A stretch of DNA of 64,000 nucleotides, from the NCBI GenBank assembly GCA_021234155.1, contig JAJEKV010000021.1, positions 14,757,760 to 14,821,759 on the forward strand, written 5' to 3'. This document shows, in pieces, positions 63,797 through 64,000 of this stretch (its first letter is position 1; each line of letters opens with the position of its first letter). Source of the DNA: Isoetes taiwanensis (taxonomy: Eukaryota; Streptophyta; Lycopodiopsida; Isoetales; Isoetaceae). The notes beneath the pieces were generated by a model, which worked only from the letters and a program-made list of their open reading frames with translations, was not told where the DNA came from and searched no databases. The translations under genes and the position numbers were made by a program.

Positions 63797-64000
63797 AGAA
63801 AAGGTCCCTTAGCAGGCAAGAAAAATGCACGAGATTCCTGCTGTGTATATAGATCATCATATCATACCCTAAGTCTAGATTATGTCCAAAAGATATATGT
63901 ATGTAAATAACAAGATATGCTCCTTTCAAACGGGTTAGTGCCTATGAAACATCCGTTTCCTATTTAATCATCATCTAATATATTTTGATCAAAATGATGT
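63797..64000. other. 3' flank of the CRAL-TRIO gene
   Basis: No further gene. AT-rich, with possible weak polyadenylation signals. Confidence 0.4.

Overview
The window is AT-rich nuclear DNA of a land plant. The host-type genes have short introns with GT..AG borders. The closest protein families are plant ones: SEC14/CRAL-TRIO, a GH9 endoglucanase exon, a leucine-rich-repeat receptor kinase and a NOPCHAP1-like protein. Most of the rest is layered transposable elements. This density fits a large, repeat-rich plant genome (a seed-free plant such as a fern or lycophyte, or a gymnosperm), but I cannot name the species.

Layout. 0-13.7 kb: decayed LINE reverse transcriptases, dispersed and tandem repeats, a tRNA-like SINE head and 3' tails shared by LINEs and SINEs. 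13.75-23.73 kb: an almost complete DNA transposon of 9,979 bp, with 21-bp terminal inverted repeats (20 matches) and an AGTC target duplication. It holds a plus-strand set of coding exons (charged N-terminal protein, RING-like zinc finger, acidic repeats, Ulp1-like cysteine-protease region, FCP1-like region) that converges on a minus-strand transposase-like gene. A 275-bp non-autonomous relative with the same terminal repeat sits inside its first exon. 25.3-33.7 kb: an L1-like LINE with tandem 5' monomers, ORF1, endonuclease, reverse transcriptase and a C-terminal zinc motif. It is interrupted at 26.6 kb by a 507-bp insert, and at 28.08 to about 31.07 kb by a block carrying a perfect foldback element, a GH9 exon and an LRR-kinase pseudogene.

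34.0-35.7 kb (minus) and 62.98-63.80 kb (plus) are two paralogous CRAL-TRIO genes. The plus copy looks intact. The minus copy has two identical 408-bp units inserted exactly at the end of exon 2. 37.0-39.3 kb is another LINE remnant, which abuts a minus-strand Ty1/copia element (39.33-44.17 kb) lacking its 3' LTR. 44.2-47 kb holds a dispersed repeat with a poly(A)-tailed insert and an L1 ORF1-like remnant. 48.9-50.2 kb (minus) is a multi-exon NOPCHAP1-like gene with one in-frame stop. 50.7-56.3 kb holds unrecognised coding remnants, repeats and SINE heads. 56.8-59.7 kb holds Ty3/gypsy fragments. 60.27-61.14 kb is an 871-bp near-perfect palindrome, followed by a GATTC-rich minisatellite and a Helitron Rep fragment.

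Most coding sequence is transposon-derived and broken. The intact CRAL-TRIO gene and the NOPCHAP1-like gene are the best candidates for host genes. The 13.75-23.73 kb element is the best candidate for a little-described system.
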